Shown: piece by piece, positions 27,080 through 36,904 of the stretch
Layout: each line of letters begins with the position of its first letter
How positions within the stretch are numbered: position 1 is the stretch's first letter
Assembly (NCBI RefSeq): GCF_001403795.1
Contig: NZ_CXSU01000012.1
Location: 247,415 to 311,414, forward strand
DNA: 64,000 bases
Reading direction: 5' to 3'
Source of the DNA: Jannaschia donghaensis
Lineage (GTDB): Bacteria; Pseudomonadota; Alphaproteobacteria; Rhodobacterales; Rhodobacteraceae
The notes under the pieces: generated by a model
Told to the model about the DNA's origin: nothing
What the model saw: only the letters and a program-made list of their open reading frames with translations
Databases searched by the model: none
Position numbers and translations under genes: made by a program

Positions 27080-28099
27080 ATGAAGAATTCCGTACTTCTC
27101 GGCACGCTGGCCTTCGCCGGTCTGGCCGCCGCAGGCGCTTCCGCCGCGACGCTGGACGACGTCAAGGCCCGCGGCACGCTGAACTGCGGCGTCACCACCG
27201 GCGTTCCCGGCTTTGCCGAACCCGACGCCAATGGTGTGTGGCAAGGTTTCGACGTGGCTGTCTGCCGCGCCGTCGCCGCCGCCGTCCTGGGTGATGCAGA
27301 TGCCGTCACCTTCGTGCCCACCACTGGCAAGACGCGCTTCACGGCGCTGGCCTCGGGCGAAATCGACATGCTGGCCCGGAACACGACCTGGACCTTCTCG
27401 CGCGATACGGACCTCAAGTTCGATTTCGTCGGCGTGAACTACTACGACGGTCAGGGCTTCATGGTCCCCGCCGATCTGGGCGTGTCGTCCGCGACCGAAC
27501 TGGATGGTGCGACCGTCTGCATTCAGACCGGCACCACGACCGAGCTGAACCTGGCCGATTACTTCCGCGTCAATGGCATGTCCTACGAGCCCGTGCCGAT
27601 CGAAACCGGTGCCGAAGCCGTTCAGCAGTACCTGGCCGGTGCCTGTGACGTCTACACGACCGACCGTTCGGCCCTGGCCGCACAACGTGCCGGTTTCGAG
27701 AATCCCGATGACAGCATCTTGCTGCCCGAGGTGGTCTCCAAGGAGCCGCTGGGCCCGCTGGTCCGTCATGGCGATTCCGAGTGGGCGGACATCGTTCGCT
27801 GGACGCTCAACGCGCTGATCTCGGCAGAAGAGCTGGGTGTCACGCAGGCCAACGTCGAAGAGATGGGGTCCGCCGCCGGCGACAACCCCGAGGTCAATCG
27901 TCTGCTGGGCACCGAAGGTGAACTGGGCGCGATGATCGGTCTCGACGCCTCCTGGGCCAAAAACGCCATCGCGGCGGTCGGCAACTACGGCGAAGTCTTC
28001 GATACCAACATCGGCGAAGGCACGGCCATCGGTCTGGCCCGTGGTCTGAACGCACAGTACACGGACGGCGGCCTGATCTACTCGCCTCCGTTCCGCTAA
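27080..28099 (+). CDS. aapJ: General L-amino acid ABC transporter, periplasmic binding protein
   Basis: 339 residues. A signal peptide (cleavage after ASA, residue 22) precedes a type II solute-binding fold starting TLDDVKARGTLNCGVTTGVPGFAEP. ARNTTWTFSRD and the C-terminal INGGLIY-like TDGGLIYSPPFR match AapJ/BztA proteins, which bind a broad range of L-amino acids. First gene of aapJQMP, separated from aapQ by an attenuator-like hairpin that should favour extra binding protein. Confidence 0.94.
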   Translation: MKNSVLLGTLAFAGLAAAGASAATLDDVKARGTLNCGVTTGVPGFAEPDANGVWQGFDVAVCRAVAAAVLGDADAVTFVPTTGKTRFTALASGEIDMLARNTTWTFSRDTDLKFDFVGVNYYDGQGFMVPADLGVSSATELDGATVCIQTGTTTELNLADYFRVNGMSYEPVPIETGAEAVQQYLAGACDVYTTDRSALAAQRAGFENPDDSILLPEVVSKEPLGPLVRHGDSEWADIVRWTLNALISAEELGVTQANVEEMGSAAGDNPEVNRLLGTEGELGAMIGLDASWAKNAIAAVGNYGEVFDTNIGEGTAIGLARGLNAQYTDGGLIYSPPFR

Positions 28100-28111
28100 G
28101 ATAAGACGGGC

Positions 28112-28140
28112 AGGGCGCGGAGCAATCCGCGCCCTTCTTG
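28112..28140 (+). terminator. Attenuating hairpin between aapJ and aapQ
   Basis: AGGGCGCGGA-GCAA-TCCGCGCCCT is a perfect 10-bp stem with a tetraloop followed by TCTTG. It lies 12 bases after the aapJ stop, a position where ABC operons often have partial terminators or mRNA-stabilising stems. Confidence 0.7.
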
Positions 28141-28256
28141 CATTACGACCAAACGATAATCCCTTGGACGTAGGGCGGGGCGCCGAATGACCCCGCGAAT
28201 GGCAGAGGCCGGAATGGCCCGCATTCAGGAGCCCGGGGGAAAACGGGGAAAACAAA

Positions 28257-29486
28257 ATGACCACGATGACCGACCCGCCAAAGGCGGAAGGCTTTCGCAT
28301 CGGGCAGCTGATCAACGACAAGCGATATCGGAGCTACACGTTCCAGTTCATCGCGCTCGTCCTGCTGATCCTGTCGTTTGGATGGCTGATCAACAACGCC
28401 ATGAACAATCCGATCCTGCAACGCGTCGGCATCGATTTCGGTTTCCTGTCCGATCCGGCCGGATACGACATCAACCAGCAGCCTATCGAATACACCAGCC
28501 AATCCAGCCATTTGCGGGCCGCGATCATCGGAGCGATCAATACGCTGATCGTCGCGTTCCTGGCTTGTGTAACCGCTACCATCTTCGGCGTCATCGCCGG
28601 TGTCCTACGTCTGTCCAACAACTGGATCATATCCAAGCTGATGGCCGTCTACGTCGAGATGTTCCGCAACATCCCGGTGCTGATCTGGATCATCATCATC
28701 TTCACCGTCGCCGCCAACACCTTCCCGCCGATCGCCGAATTCCGCATCCCGCGTGACGGCAGTGACGCGGAACGGGGCCTCCTGTTTGGCATGTTCGCGG
28801 CCACGAACCAGGGCGTGTTCATTCCGCGCCTCGTCTTCGAATCGGCCGGCTGGCTCGTCATCGGGACATTCCTCGCCTCAATCGTCGGGGTCTTCGGACT
28901 GCGCCGCTATGCGCGCCACAAACTCTATTCCGAAGGCAGGATCGTTCCGGTCCTGTGGCCGTCGATTGCCCTGCTGATCGTGCCGACCGTGCTGATGCAA
29001 TTGCTGCTCGGCAGTCCAGTCGGGGTCGAGAACCCCGAGATGGGTCGCTTCCGGTTCGAGGGCGGGTTCCTGATGCGCCCCTCGCTGATCGCGCTGTGGT
29101 TCGCCCTGTCTATCTATACGGGGGCTTTCATCGCCGAAAACGTCCGCGCCGGCATTCTGGCCGTGTCGAAGGGCCAGACCGAGGCCGCGGCCGCGTTGGG
29201 CCTGCGCCCCGGCCGCGTCATGTCGCTGGTGGTTCTGCCGCAAGCGTTGCGGGTCATCATCCCTCCGTTGATTTCCCAGTATCTCAACATCACCAAGAAC
29301 ACGTCGCTGGCGATTGCCGTTGGTTACATGGATCTGACAGGCACATTGGGGGGCATCACCCTCAACCAAACGGGGCGCGCACTGGAATGCGTGCTGCTGC
29401 TGATGGCCTTTTACCTGACCTTCAGTCTGGCCATTTCGGCGATCATGAACGTCTACAACAATTCCGTCGCATTGAAGGAGCGCTGA
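28257..29486 (+). CDS. aapQ: General L-amino acid ABC transporter permease AapQ
   Basis: Inner-membrane permease, 409 residues, with about eight membrane segments. The C-terminal part carries the EAA loop (EAAAALGLRPGRVMSLVVLPQALRVIIPPLISQYLNITKNTSLA) that docks the ATPase. The N-terminal YRSYTFQFIALVLLI and the long periplasmic loop are typical of AapQ/BztB. One base separates it from aapM. Confidence 0.94.
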   Translation: MTTMTDPPKAEGFRIGQLINDKRYRSYTFQFIALVLLILSFGWLINNAMNNPILQRVGIDFGFLSDPAGYDINQQPIEYTSQSSHLRAAIIGAINTLIVAFLACVTATIFGVIAGVLRLSNNWIISKLMAVYVEMFRNIPVLIWIIIIFTVAANTFPPIAEFRIPRDGSDAERGLLFGMFAATNQGVFIPRLVFESAGWLVIGTFLASIVGVFGLRRYARHKLYSEGRIVPVLWPSIALLIVPTVLMQLLLGSPVGVENPEMGRFRFEGGFLMRPSLIALWFALSIYTGAFIAENVRAGILAVSKGQTEAAAALGLRPGRVMSLVVLPQALRVIIPPLISQYLNITKNTSLAIAVGYMDLTGTLGGITLNQTGRALECVLLLMAFYLTFSLAISAIMNVYNNSVALKER

Positions 29487-29487
29487 C

Positions 29488-30783
29488 ATGAGCGATGCAC
29501 ACGCCCATTCCATCGCCTTCGTGCGCGAAACGGAACTTCCTCCGGCACCGCCGCCGACGGCGGAAACGGGGGCCGTAAAGTGGGTTCGGGAAAACCTGTT
29601 CTCCAGCATCTTCAACACGATCATGACGATCCTCGGGCTGCTGATCGTGCTCTACCTTCTGTCCGGGCTGATCCCTTGGATCGTGAACGGCACTTGGGAG
29701 GGGGCGTCGATCCGCGACTGCCGCGAGACGCTGCAAGGCAGCGGCGGCGGATGCTTCGCCGTTCTGGCCGAACGCTGGCCGCAGCTTCTGTTCGGATTTC
29801 AGTATCCCGACTATCTGCGCTGGCGCCCGTCACTTGCGTTCGCGCTGCTTTTCCTGGCCGTCCCGCCGGTGCTGTTCTTCAAGCTGCCGCGCTGGATGCT
29901 GGTGATTACCGCACTCTATCCCTTCGTGGCCTACTGGCTGATCTGGGGCGGCACGGCGATCACGCCGATCTTCGCGCTGATTGGTGTGATTGCCGGATAT
30001 TTCGCATTCACGCGGGTGGAGCGTCAGGGCTTCGTGCTCGGACTTCTCGCCGGCGTCATCGTGGCGGCGATCATGTGGTGGATCGGGGGCTACATCGCTG
30101 CGGAAGAGCCGGGTTGGCTGCGGATCGAGGCAGTCCCCTCGCGGGAAATGGGGGGCTTTATGCTCAACATGATCCTGGGCATCGTCTGTGTGTCGCTGTC
30201 GATCCCGATTGGAATCGTCCTGGCGCTGGGCCGGCAATCGCGTCTGCCGGTCGTCAAAGGCTTTTGCGTCGTCTTCATCGAATTCGTGCGCGGCGTGCCC
30301 CTCATTACATTGCTGTTCGTGGCGAATGTCGTGCTTGCCTACTTCTTGCCGCCGGGGACGAACTTCGACCTGATCGTGCGGGTTATCATCATGATCACCA
30401 TGTTCTCCTCGGCCTATATCGCGGAGGTGATCCGCGGCGGCCTCGCCGCCCTGCCCAAAGGTCAGTACGAAGCGGGCGACAGCCTGGGCCTCGACTATGC
30501 GCAATCCATGCGCCTGATCGTCCTGCCGCAGGCGCTCAAGATTTCCATTCCGGGCATCGTCAACGTCGCGGTCGGCCTCTTCAAGGATACAACGCTGGTG
30601 TCGGTCATCTCGATGTTCGACCTCGTTGGGATGATCCGCGGCCCGATCCTGTCGTCGACCGCCTGGACGGGCGTCTATTGGGAATTGTGGGCCGCGGCCT
30701 GCGTTCTGTTCTTCGTCGTGTGCTACGGTATTTCGCAATATTCGCAGTGGCTCGAACGCCAACTGCGAACCGATCATCGCTAA
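29488..30783 (+). CDS. aapM: General L-amino acid ABC transporter permease AapM
   Basis: 431 residues, partner permease of AapQ. It has an extended N-terminal part with several extra hydrophobic segments, [20 protein letters not shown]-type opening, and the EAA loop [35 protein letters not shown] near residue 325. Followed after 10 bases by the ATPase gene. Confidence 0.94.
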   Translation: MSDAHAHSIAFVRETELPPAPPPTAETGAVKWVRENLFSSIFNTIMTILGLLIVLYLLSGLIPWIVNGTWEGASIRDCRETLQGSGGGCFAVLAERWPQLLFGFQYPDYLRWRPSLAFALLFLAVPPVLFFKLPRWMLVITALYPFVAYWLIWGGTAITPIFALIGVIAGYFAFTRVERQGFVLGLLAGVIVAAIMWWIGGYIAAEEPGWLRIEAVPSREMGGFMLNMILGIVCVSLSIPIGIVLALGRQSRLPVVKGFCVVFIEFVRGVPLITLLFVANVVLAYFLPPGTNFDLIVRVIIMITMFSSAYIAEVIRGGLAALPKGQYEAGDSLGLDYAQSMRLIVLPQALKISIPGIVNVAVGLFKDTTLVSVISMFDLVGMIRGPILSSTAWTGVYWELWAAACVLFFVVCYGISQYSQWLERQLRTDHR

Positions 30784-30793
30784 GGAGGCCGAC

Positions 30794-31573
30794 ATGGCTG
30801 CATTGGACACCAACCCGCCGGGCATGATCGTCTCCGACGAGGTGGCGATCGACATAAACAACATGAACAAGTGGTACGGGTCGTTCCACGTGCTGCGCGA
30901 CATCGACCTGACCGTCCAGCGGGGGGAGCGGATCGTGATTTGCGGGCCTTCGGGGTCGGGTAAGTCGACGTTGATCCGCTGCATCAACGCATTGGAGGAG
31001 CATCAGCAGGGCAGCATCGTGGTCGATGGCACGCCGCTGTCTTCGGACCTCAAGGATATCGACAAGATCCGGTCAGAGGTCGGCATGTGCTTTCAGCACT
31101 TCAACCTGTTCCCGCATCTGACGATCATGGAGAATTGCACTTTGGCCCCGATATGGGTGCGCAAGATCCCCAAGAAGGAGGCCGAGGAAACGGCGATGCA
31201 CTTCCTGGAGAAGGTCAAGATCCCCGAACAGGCCGACAAATACCCCGGTCAGCTTTCGGGCGGTCAGCAGCAGCGCGTCGCGATCGCGCGATCACTTTGC
31301 ATGCGTCCGCGCATAATGCTGTTCGACGAACCGACATCCGCGCTGGACCCCGAGATGATTAAGGAAGTTCTCGATACGATGATCCAGCTGGCCGAGGAGG
31401 GCATGACGATGCTCTGCGTGACACACGAGATGGGCTTCGCCCGTCAGGTCGCGAACCGCGTGATCTTCATGGATGCCGGACAGATCGTGGAGCAGAATGC
31501 GCCGGAGCCGTTCTTCACCAACCCGCAGAACGAGCGGACGAAGCTGTTCCTGAGCCAGATCCTGGGTCATTGA
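30794..31573 (+). CDS. aapP: General L-amino acid ABC transporter ATP-binding protein
   Basis: 259 residues. Walker [10 protein letters not shown] at about residue 54-62, Q-loop [12 protein letters not shown], signature [15 protein letters not shown], Walker [15 protein letters not shown] and H-loop VTHEMGFA are all intact. Energises import through AapQ/AapM. Confidence 0.96.
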   Translation: MAALDTNPPGMIVSDEVAIDINNMNKWYGSFHVLRDIDLTVQRGERIVICGPSGSGKSTLIRCINALEEHQQGSIVVDGTPLSSDLKDIDKIRSEVGMCFQHFNLFPHLTIMENCTLAPIWVRKIPKKEAEETAMHFLEKVKIPEQADKYPGQLSGGQQQRVAIARSLCMRPRIMLFDEPTSALDPEMIKEVLDTMIQLAEEGMTMLCVTHEMGFARQVANRVIFMDAGQIVEQNAPEPFFTNPQNERTKLFLSQILGH

Positions 31574-31637
31574 TCGTGCCATGACACGAGAATGAGTCAA
31601 GGCTGATCCCAGTCGGATCTTGATCTGACGTCGAGCC

Positions 31638-31665
31638 CGCCCCGGTTGAAAAGCCGGGGCGTTTC
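31638..31665. terminator. Terminator after aapP
   Basis: CGCCCCGG and CCGGGGCG pair around TTGAAAAG, followed by TTTCG. Lies between convergent aapP and the histidine kinase gene, so it can serve both. Confidence 0.75.
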
Positions 31666-31669
31666 GCGT

Positions 31670-32767
31670 TCAGGCGACGCGCCGCAGCGCATCGCGGGCC
31701 AAGTCCCGCATCAGACGCGTGCCGCGGGGCAGGCGCAGGGTGAAGGTCGTCTCACGCGCGTCCGAATGGACTTCGATGTCACCACCGTGCTGGTCGGCGA
31801 TCTGCTTGGAGATGAAGAGACCGAGTCCAAGACCGTTCTGGCTGCTTCCGGGTTCGACCCGTTTGAATGGCTCGAAAAGGAGGGCCTTGACCGACGCCGG
31901 GATTTGCCCGCCGCGATTGGTGATCGACACGAACAATTCGGTTGCGGTGTCGCGGGCCTCCATCCGCACCGTGCCGTCGGGTTCGCCGTGGAACACGGCG
32001 TTGCCCAACAGATTCGAGACGAGTTGCGCGATGCGGTCGGGGTCGCAGGTGACCGGATCGCTAAAATCGTAGTGTTCTTCGAATGTCACGTCGGAATGGG
32101 CGTATTTCATCTCCTCCACCGTCAACTCCAGAATGGGACGCAGGGCGACGTCCTTTTCCGGATCAATGCCGATGTCTCCACCCATCCGAGCGCGCGCGAA
32201 GTCGAGGACGTCGTCGATCAGCCGGGACATGCGGCGCAGTGATAGATTTGCCGTATGCAGCGCGGTGATGCCGTTGTCCGTCAGCGTCTCCCTGTCCATA
32301 AGATACTCGACCGCGCAGGCCGCCCCGGCAAGCGGATTGCGCAGGTCGTGGCCCAGGATTGCGATGAACTGCTCGCGCAGGTTTGCCTCCGCCTCGCGCA
32401 GGGCCAAGGCGCTTTGGGCTTCCTTGGCGGCGGTCACATCGCGGGCGTTGCACACGAACAGGTCGCCCTCTGGCACGGCATTCCACGACAGCCAGCGATA
32501 GCTGCCGTTCTTGTGACGATAACGATTTTCGAACTGCAAAATGGGTTTGCCCATTTGGATGTCGACGAAGGCCTTTGCCGTATTCGCCAGGTCTTCGGGA
32601 TGCAGAAATTCGAAGAACAGCGTGTTTTCGATCTCCTCGGGGCGATATCCCAATGTCTGGAACCAGGCCGGGTTGGTTTCCTTGAACATGCCGTTGGCGT
32701 CGGTCACACCCAGAAGATCAGGTGTCACGCGCCAGGTCAGGCTCTCCTTATCCATTTTGTCGAACAT
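31670..32767 (-). CDS. PAS-domain sensor histidine kinase
   Basis: 365 residues, no membrane segment, so cytoplasmic. A PAS domain (about residues 12-125, with FLHPEDLANTAKAF and RYRHKNGSYRWLSW) is followed by a HisKA dimerisation domain with the phospho-acceptor His in ILGHDLRNPLAG, then an ATPase domain with N-box SNLLGNAVFHG, a variant G1 box (ITNRGGQIP, Asn in place of the usual Asp) and G2 GLGLGLFISKQIADQHGG. No response regulator is adjacent, so it is an orphan. Start MFDKMDKES is chosen; a longer in-frame start at 32827 is less likely. Confidence 0.85.
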   Translation of the reverse strand: MFDKMDKESLTWRVTPDLLGVTDANGMFKETNPAWFQTLGYRPEEIENTLFFEFLHPEDLANTAKAFVDIQMGKPILQFENRYRHKNGSYRWLSWNAVPEGDLFVCNARDVTAAKEAQSALALREAEANLREQFIAILGHDLRNPLAGAACAVEYLMDRETLTDNGITALHTANLSLRRMSRLIDDVLDFARARMGGDIGIDPEKDVALRPILELTVEEMKYAHSDVTFEEHYDFSDPVTCDPDRIAQLVSNLLGNAVFHGEPDGTVRMEARDTATELFVSITNRGGQIPASVKALLFEPFKRVEPGSSQNGLGLGLFISKQIADQHGGDIEVHSDARETTFTLRLPRGTRLMRDLARDALRRVA

Positions 32768-32928
32768 GGTCGTCTCGATTCTGCAGGGGAAAAGGCTTGC
32801 AGGACTACTTCCCACGTCTGCAGCCACATTGACGCCATATGACTTAAGATGATGCTAACGATCAGATATTTGATGACGCACGGGGCGCAAAATTCGCAAA
32901 AGCTCGAGTCAACTTGTCGCGGTACGCG

Positions 32929-33513
32929 TCAGCTTCGCAGGCCCATCAACGCTGCCGCCCGCTCTTCCCTGCTCAGGACTTGGGGCTTGCGTGTCGGGGC
33001 ACCCTCGTCGTCGAAAAACGGCGTGTCGCGCCATTCGCCGTTCAGGTTCTTGGCCGCCATGCGCGACACCATCCGACCGACCATTCGGGGCAGCCCTTCG
33101 TTGCGGACCTTGCCACCGGGCGACGGCACAAACGCGCGGGCCTTTACCTTGCCGACGGCTTCGGGGCGATCCAACCGGTCGGTGTTCACGCCCACATGCA
33201 CCAGCCTGGCCTTTAGCGGGGTGAAGAACAGCGGTGTGTTGCAGCAGGTTGCGAACCAGCGCAGCGCGCCCTTGGGCGTGTGTCGAAAGACGCGCAGGTT
33301 CTCGCCGCCTTCGGTGATCCTGACCCGGTCTTGCGTGGTCTGCAGGATGCCGACCTTTTCGGGATCGGCCAAGCCAAGGTGCGTGTAGGCCGATCGGCAG
33401 TCTTTGCAGTGACAGACGATGTTCGTGTAGGCTGCGGGAGACACATCGCGGATCTCGCCACGAAGTGCCCCGCAGGTGCAGGCGAAGCCGAGGGTTTCGC
33501 CCCCGCCACCCAT
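32929..33513 (-). CDS. DUF6151/GFA-like zinc-binding protein
   Basis: 194 residues. Cysteine pattern C-x-C (ACTCGALRGE), C-H-C-K-D-C (VCHCKDCRSAY) and CC in FATCCNTPLFF resembles the Mss4-like zinc fold of glutathione-dependent formaldehyde-activating enzyme relatives. Function unknown. Starts one base before the phaZ stop (TGATG overlap), so it is translated from the same mRNA as the PHB depolymerase. Confidence 0.75.
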   Translation of the reverse strand: MGGGGETLGFACTCGALRGEIRDVSPAAYTNIVCHCKDCRSAYTHLGLADPEKVGILQTTQDRVRITEGGENLRVFRHTPKGALRWFATCCNTPLFFTPLKARLVHVGVNTDRLDRPEAVGKVKARAFVPSPGGKVRNEGLPRMVGRMVSRMAAKNLNGEWRDTPFFDDEGAPTRKPQVLSREERAAALMGLRS

Positions 33514-34841
33514 CACACGGCGATCTTGCCGGATTGATCGAGCGGCTTGGGCATGTCGTCTTCGACCGAGCGAAGTTTGGCTTGACCTGTGGCTTTCGCC
33601 GTGGGCTTCCGGCCAGCGTTGGAGTCGATGAAGTCGAGGACGAGCGGACGGATGTTCCGCCGCCAGCTGCCGCCGGCGAAGATGCCGTAATGGCCAGCCT
33701 CGGGTTCGATGTAATTGGCCTTCATGCTGTCGGGCAGGCCGGTCAGCAGACCGTGCGCGGCGACACATTGACCGGGGGCGGAAATGTCGTCCTTGCCCCC
33801 TTCGACGGTCTTGACGGCGACATCCGTGATCTTGCCGATATCGACCTTATGTCCGTCGACGACGAACTCGTTCTTGGCGATCTCAAGACCTTTGAAGATG
33901 CGCTCCACCGTCGAAAGGTAGAATTCGGCGGGCATATCCATGACCGACAGATATTCGTCGTAGAATTTATTGTGCTTGTCGTGGTCCGACGCGGTGCCGT
34001 TGGCCACCGCCAGCACTTGGTTCCACATTGCGGTGGCGTGGGTTTCGCGGTTCATGGAGATGAACGACGACAGTTGAAGCAGGCCCGGATAGACCATCCG
34101 GCCGACGCCGGCGTAGGAGAAGCCGACCCGCTGGATCGCGGATTGCTCTAACTGGCCCATGGTGACACGGGCACCGAAATCGGTGACGTCGGTGGCGGCG
34201 GCATCGGGGTCGATGGGGCCGCCGATCAGCGTCAGGGTCGCGGGCTGCGCCTCCGGCTCCTGCTCGGCCAACAGGGCGGTCGCGGCAAGGGTCAGCGGGG
34301 CGGGCTGACAAACGGCGATGACGTTGATGTCGGGCCCCAGCTCCTTCATGAAATCGACGAGATAGAGGGTATAATCCTCCACGTCGAACTTGCCCTTCGA
34401 TACGGGAATGTCGCGGGCATTGTGCCAGTCGGTTATATAGACGTCAGCGTCGGGCAGCAGCGATACGACCGTGCTGCGCAGCAGCGTGGCGTAGTGGCCG
34501 GACATGGGCGCGATGAGCAGGATTCGCCGCGCCATCGGGTCGCGACCTTGAACGTTGAAGTGAATCAGGTCGCCGAACGGACGCTCCAACACGGTCTCGA
34601 TCTCGACGATACGGTCGGTTCCGTCGGAGCTCGAAACGGGGGCCAGGTTCCAGTCGGGTTTGGCATTCATGCGACCGAAACTGCGTTCCGTCACCTCTCC
34701 CCAGGCAGCCAACATCTTGAAAGCAGGGTTGGGAACCATGGCAGTGGCAGGAAAACTGCCCATCGTGCGCGCGGTCGCGCCGATCCAGGCATTCGCATTC
34801 CGCATCGTTTCCATCATGTCGTAGGCGGCCATGAAGCGCAT
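33513..34841 (-). CDS. phaZ: Intracellular poly(3-hydroxybutyrate) depolymerase
   Basis: 442 residues. Hydrolyses storage PHB granules. The nucleophile is Cys178 in the VCQPAP box of the cysteine-type intracellular depolymerases, with a likely Asp in GGKDDISAPGQ and His in EAGHYGIF completing the triad. Start MRFMAAYDMMETMRNAN has GGGAG 8 bases upstream; upstream in-frame methionines are not family-like. Divergent from phaC. Confidence 0.94.
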   Translation of the reverse strand: MRFMAAYDMMETMRNANAWIGATARTMGSFPATAMVPNPAFKMLAAWGEVTERSFGRMNAKPDWNLAPVSSSDGTDRIVEIETVLERPFGDLIHFNVQGRDPMARRILLIAPMSGHYATLLRSTVVSLLPDADVYITDWHNARDIPVSKGKFDVEDYTLYLVDFMKELGPDINVIAVCQPAPLTLAATALLAEQEPEAQPATLTLIGGPIDPDAAATDVTDFGARVTMGQLEQSAIQRVGFSYAGVGRMVYPGLLQLSSFISMNRETHATAMWNQVLAVANGTASDHDKHNKFYDEYLSVMDMPAEFYLSTVERIFKGLEIAKNEFVVDGHKVDIGKITDVAVKTVEGGKDDISAPGQCVAAHGLLTGLPDSMKANYIEPEAGHYGIFAGGSWRRNIRPLVLDFIDSNAGRKPTAKATGQAKLRSVEDDMPKPLDQSGKIAV

Positions 34842-34933
34842 AAGCGAAACTCCCATCTGGCGAACAGGGGGCGGTTGTGCCAACCCCTGTGAAAACAACG
34901 TCTTTGCGTGTAGAAAAGACGGTAAGTTACTTA

Positions 34934-34956
34934 GCAGTCGCAGCATTGCGGCGGGA
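34934..34956 (+). promoter_or_regulatory. Possible PhaR-type operator upstream of phaC
   Basis: Repeated GCA/TGC elements (GCAGTC-GCAGCA-TTGCGG) lie 10-32 bases upstream of the phaC start in the phaZ-phaC divergent spacer (34842-34965). They resemble the TGC-rich sites bound by PhaR in related bacteria, and the better palindrome ahead of phaP. No strong sigma70 pair was identified. Confidence 0.35.
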
Positions 34957-34965
34957 AGGCAAGAA

Positions 34966-36792
34966 ATGTCGGATGGCGATCACGTGAATGAGGCCAACCG
35001 TGTCGAAGGTGAAACGGATCATGCCGCAGCGGACCGATTGACCACCAATCTTGCCAAGATGGACAGCCTGACCAAGCGGTTGGTCGGTGCACTGGCCGCG
35101 AAACGCACCTCTGACCCCGGACTTCAGGGACCAGGACCCGAGCTTTATGCCAAGGCGATGGCGGCCTACTGGGCCGAGATGGCGTCGAACCCCGGCAAGC
35201 TGATCGAACGGCAGGTGGGATATTGGGGGCAGGCCCTCAAACACGCGGTCGAAGCGCAGGCGGCCCTGACGCAGGGAGTGGCCCATCCAGCCCCGGACAC
35301 GCAGCCAAAGGACCGGCGGTTCGCCAACCCGTTGTGGGACGCGCATCCGTATTACAACTTCCTCAAGCAGCAATATCAGATCAGCGCGAATGCGATCAGC
35401 GATACGGTCAAGGACCTTGACGGGCTGGACCGGGCCGACAAGCGGCGGGTCGAATTCTTCAGCCAGCAGATCGTGGATCTCTTTGCCCCGACGAATTTCT
35501 TGGCGACCAACCCCGAAGCGATGCAACGCGCCGTCGAAACCGAGGGCGACAGCCTGGTAAAGGGTCTGGAAAACCTGGTGCGCGACATCGAGGCCAACCA
35601 GGGCGACTGGCTGGTGACGCTGGCCGACCCGGAGGCGTTTCAGGTGGGAGGCAACATCGCCACCACCCCCGGCAGCGTCGTCTTCCGCAATCGCATGTTC
35701 GAGTTGATCCAGTACGAGCCGACCACCGCGAAGGTGCATGCGACACCGCTGATCCTGTTTCCGCCGTGGATCAATAAGTTCTACATCCTCGACCTGAAGG
35801 AAAAGAATTCGCTTATCAAATGGATCGTGGATCAGGGCTATACCCTGTTCGTGTGCAGTTGGGTGAACCCGGACGAAACCTACGGGGACACCGGCTATGC
35901 CGATTACGTGGACGAAGGCTTCCTGACCGCGATCGACGTCGTCAAGGAGATTACGGGCCAGGAGAAGGTCAACGCGATCGGCTATTGTATTGCCGGCACG
36001 ACGCTTGCGGCGACGCTGGCACTGTTGTCGCGGCGCGGGGACACGTCGATCAAGTCGGCCACGTTCTTCACCACCTTGGCCGATTTCGAGGATCCGGGCG
36101 AGATGGGCGTCTTCCTGGACCACGATTTCATCGAAGGAATCGCACGCGAGGGGAAGGCCAAGGGCTATCTCGACAAGTTTTTCATGGGCCGGACGTTCAG
36201 CTATCTGCGCTCCAACGACCTCGTCTACGGTCCCGCGATCAAGTCGTACATGCTGGGGGAGGCACCGCCTGCCTTCGACCTTCTGTTCTGGAACGGGGAC
36301 GGCACGAACCTGCCCGGTCCGATGGTGACGGAGTACCTGACCAAGCTGTGCCTGAACAACGAATTGGCATCCGGCGAATTCGAATTGCTGGGCGAGACGG
36401 GCCTGGGTCTTGCGGATGTGACGGTGCCGCTGTGTGATATCGCCTGCGAAACCGATCACATCGCTCACTGGCGCGGCGCGTGGGAAACGGCGCGCAAATT
36501 CGGATCGGACGACAAGACCTTCATCCTATCCCAGTCGGGCCATATCGCGGGCATCGTGAACCCGCCCAGCCGCAACAAGTACGGCCATTATGTCAATGGT
36601 GACACCGCCGAGACGGCAGATGCCTGGCTGACCAACGCCGATTTCCACGAAGGCTCCTGGTGGCCGCGGTGGGAGAAGTGGCTGGGCAAGCAGTCGGGCA
36701 AGAAGGTCGCGGCCCGGGCGCCGGGCGGACCCGATCATCCGGTGCTTGCTGCAGCCCCCGGAACCTACGTCCTGCCCAAGGATGCCGCCTGA
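34966..36792 (+). CDS. phaC: Class I poly(3-hydroxyalkanoate) synthase
   Basis: 608 residues. Polymerises 3-hydroxybutyryl-CoA into PHB. The lipase-like box GYCIAG has the catalytic Cys341; the catalytic Asp is in FWNGDGTNLPG and the His in SQSGHIAGIVNPP. The N-terminal domain and NPLWDAHPYYNFLKQQY are class I features. Start MSDGDHVNEANR with GGGAAGG upstream; the longer frame from 34831 runs through the divergent promoter. Confidence 0.96.
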   Translation: MSDGDHVNEANRVEGETDHAAADRLTTNLAKMDSLTKRLVGALAAKRTSDPGLQGPGPELYAKAMAAYWAEMASNPGKLIERQVGYWGQALKHAVEAQAALTQGVAHPAPDTQPKDRRFANPLWDAHPYYNFLKQQYQISANAISDTVKDLDGLDRADKRRVEFFSQQIVDLFAPTNFLATNPEAMQRAVETEGDSLVKGLENLVRDIEANQGDWLVTLADPEAFQVGGNIATTPGSVVFRNRMFELIQYEPTTAKVHATPLILFPPWINKFYILDLKEKNSLIKWIVDQGYTLFVCSWVNPDETYGDTGYADYVDEGFLTAIDVVKEITGQEKVNAIGYCIAGTTLAATLALLSRRGDTSIKSATFFTTLADFEDPGEMGVFLDHDFIEGIAREGKAKGYLDKFFMGRTFSYLRSNDLVYGPAIKSYMLGEAPPAFDLLFWNGDGTNLPGPMVTEYLTKLCLNNELASGEFELLGETGLGLADVTVPLCDIACETDHIAHWRGAWETARKFGSDDKTFILSQSGHIAGIVNPPSRNKYGHYVNGDTAETADAWLTNADFHEGSWWPRWEKWLGKQSGKKVAARAPGGPDHPVLAAAPGTYVLPKDAA

Positions 36793-36904
36793 CGGCCTGA
36801 CCGCGCGAATCGAGACGCGCAAGACGGGTTTCCCTTACTGATGGCAGCGCCCCGAACCGACTAAGTTGACCATGCGTCAATCTGGATCGAAAGGGAGCAA
36901 GACC

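Noticed and set aside
31670-32767. Asn in place of Asp in the G1 box as a dead histidine kinase
   Set aside because: NxGxxIP variants occur in many active PAS kinases; phospho-acceptor His, N-box and G2 are intact.
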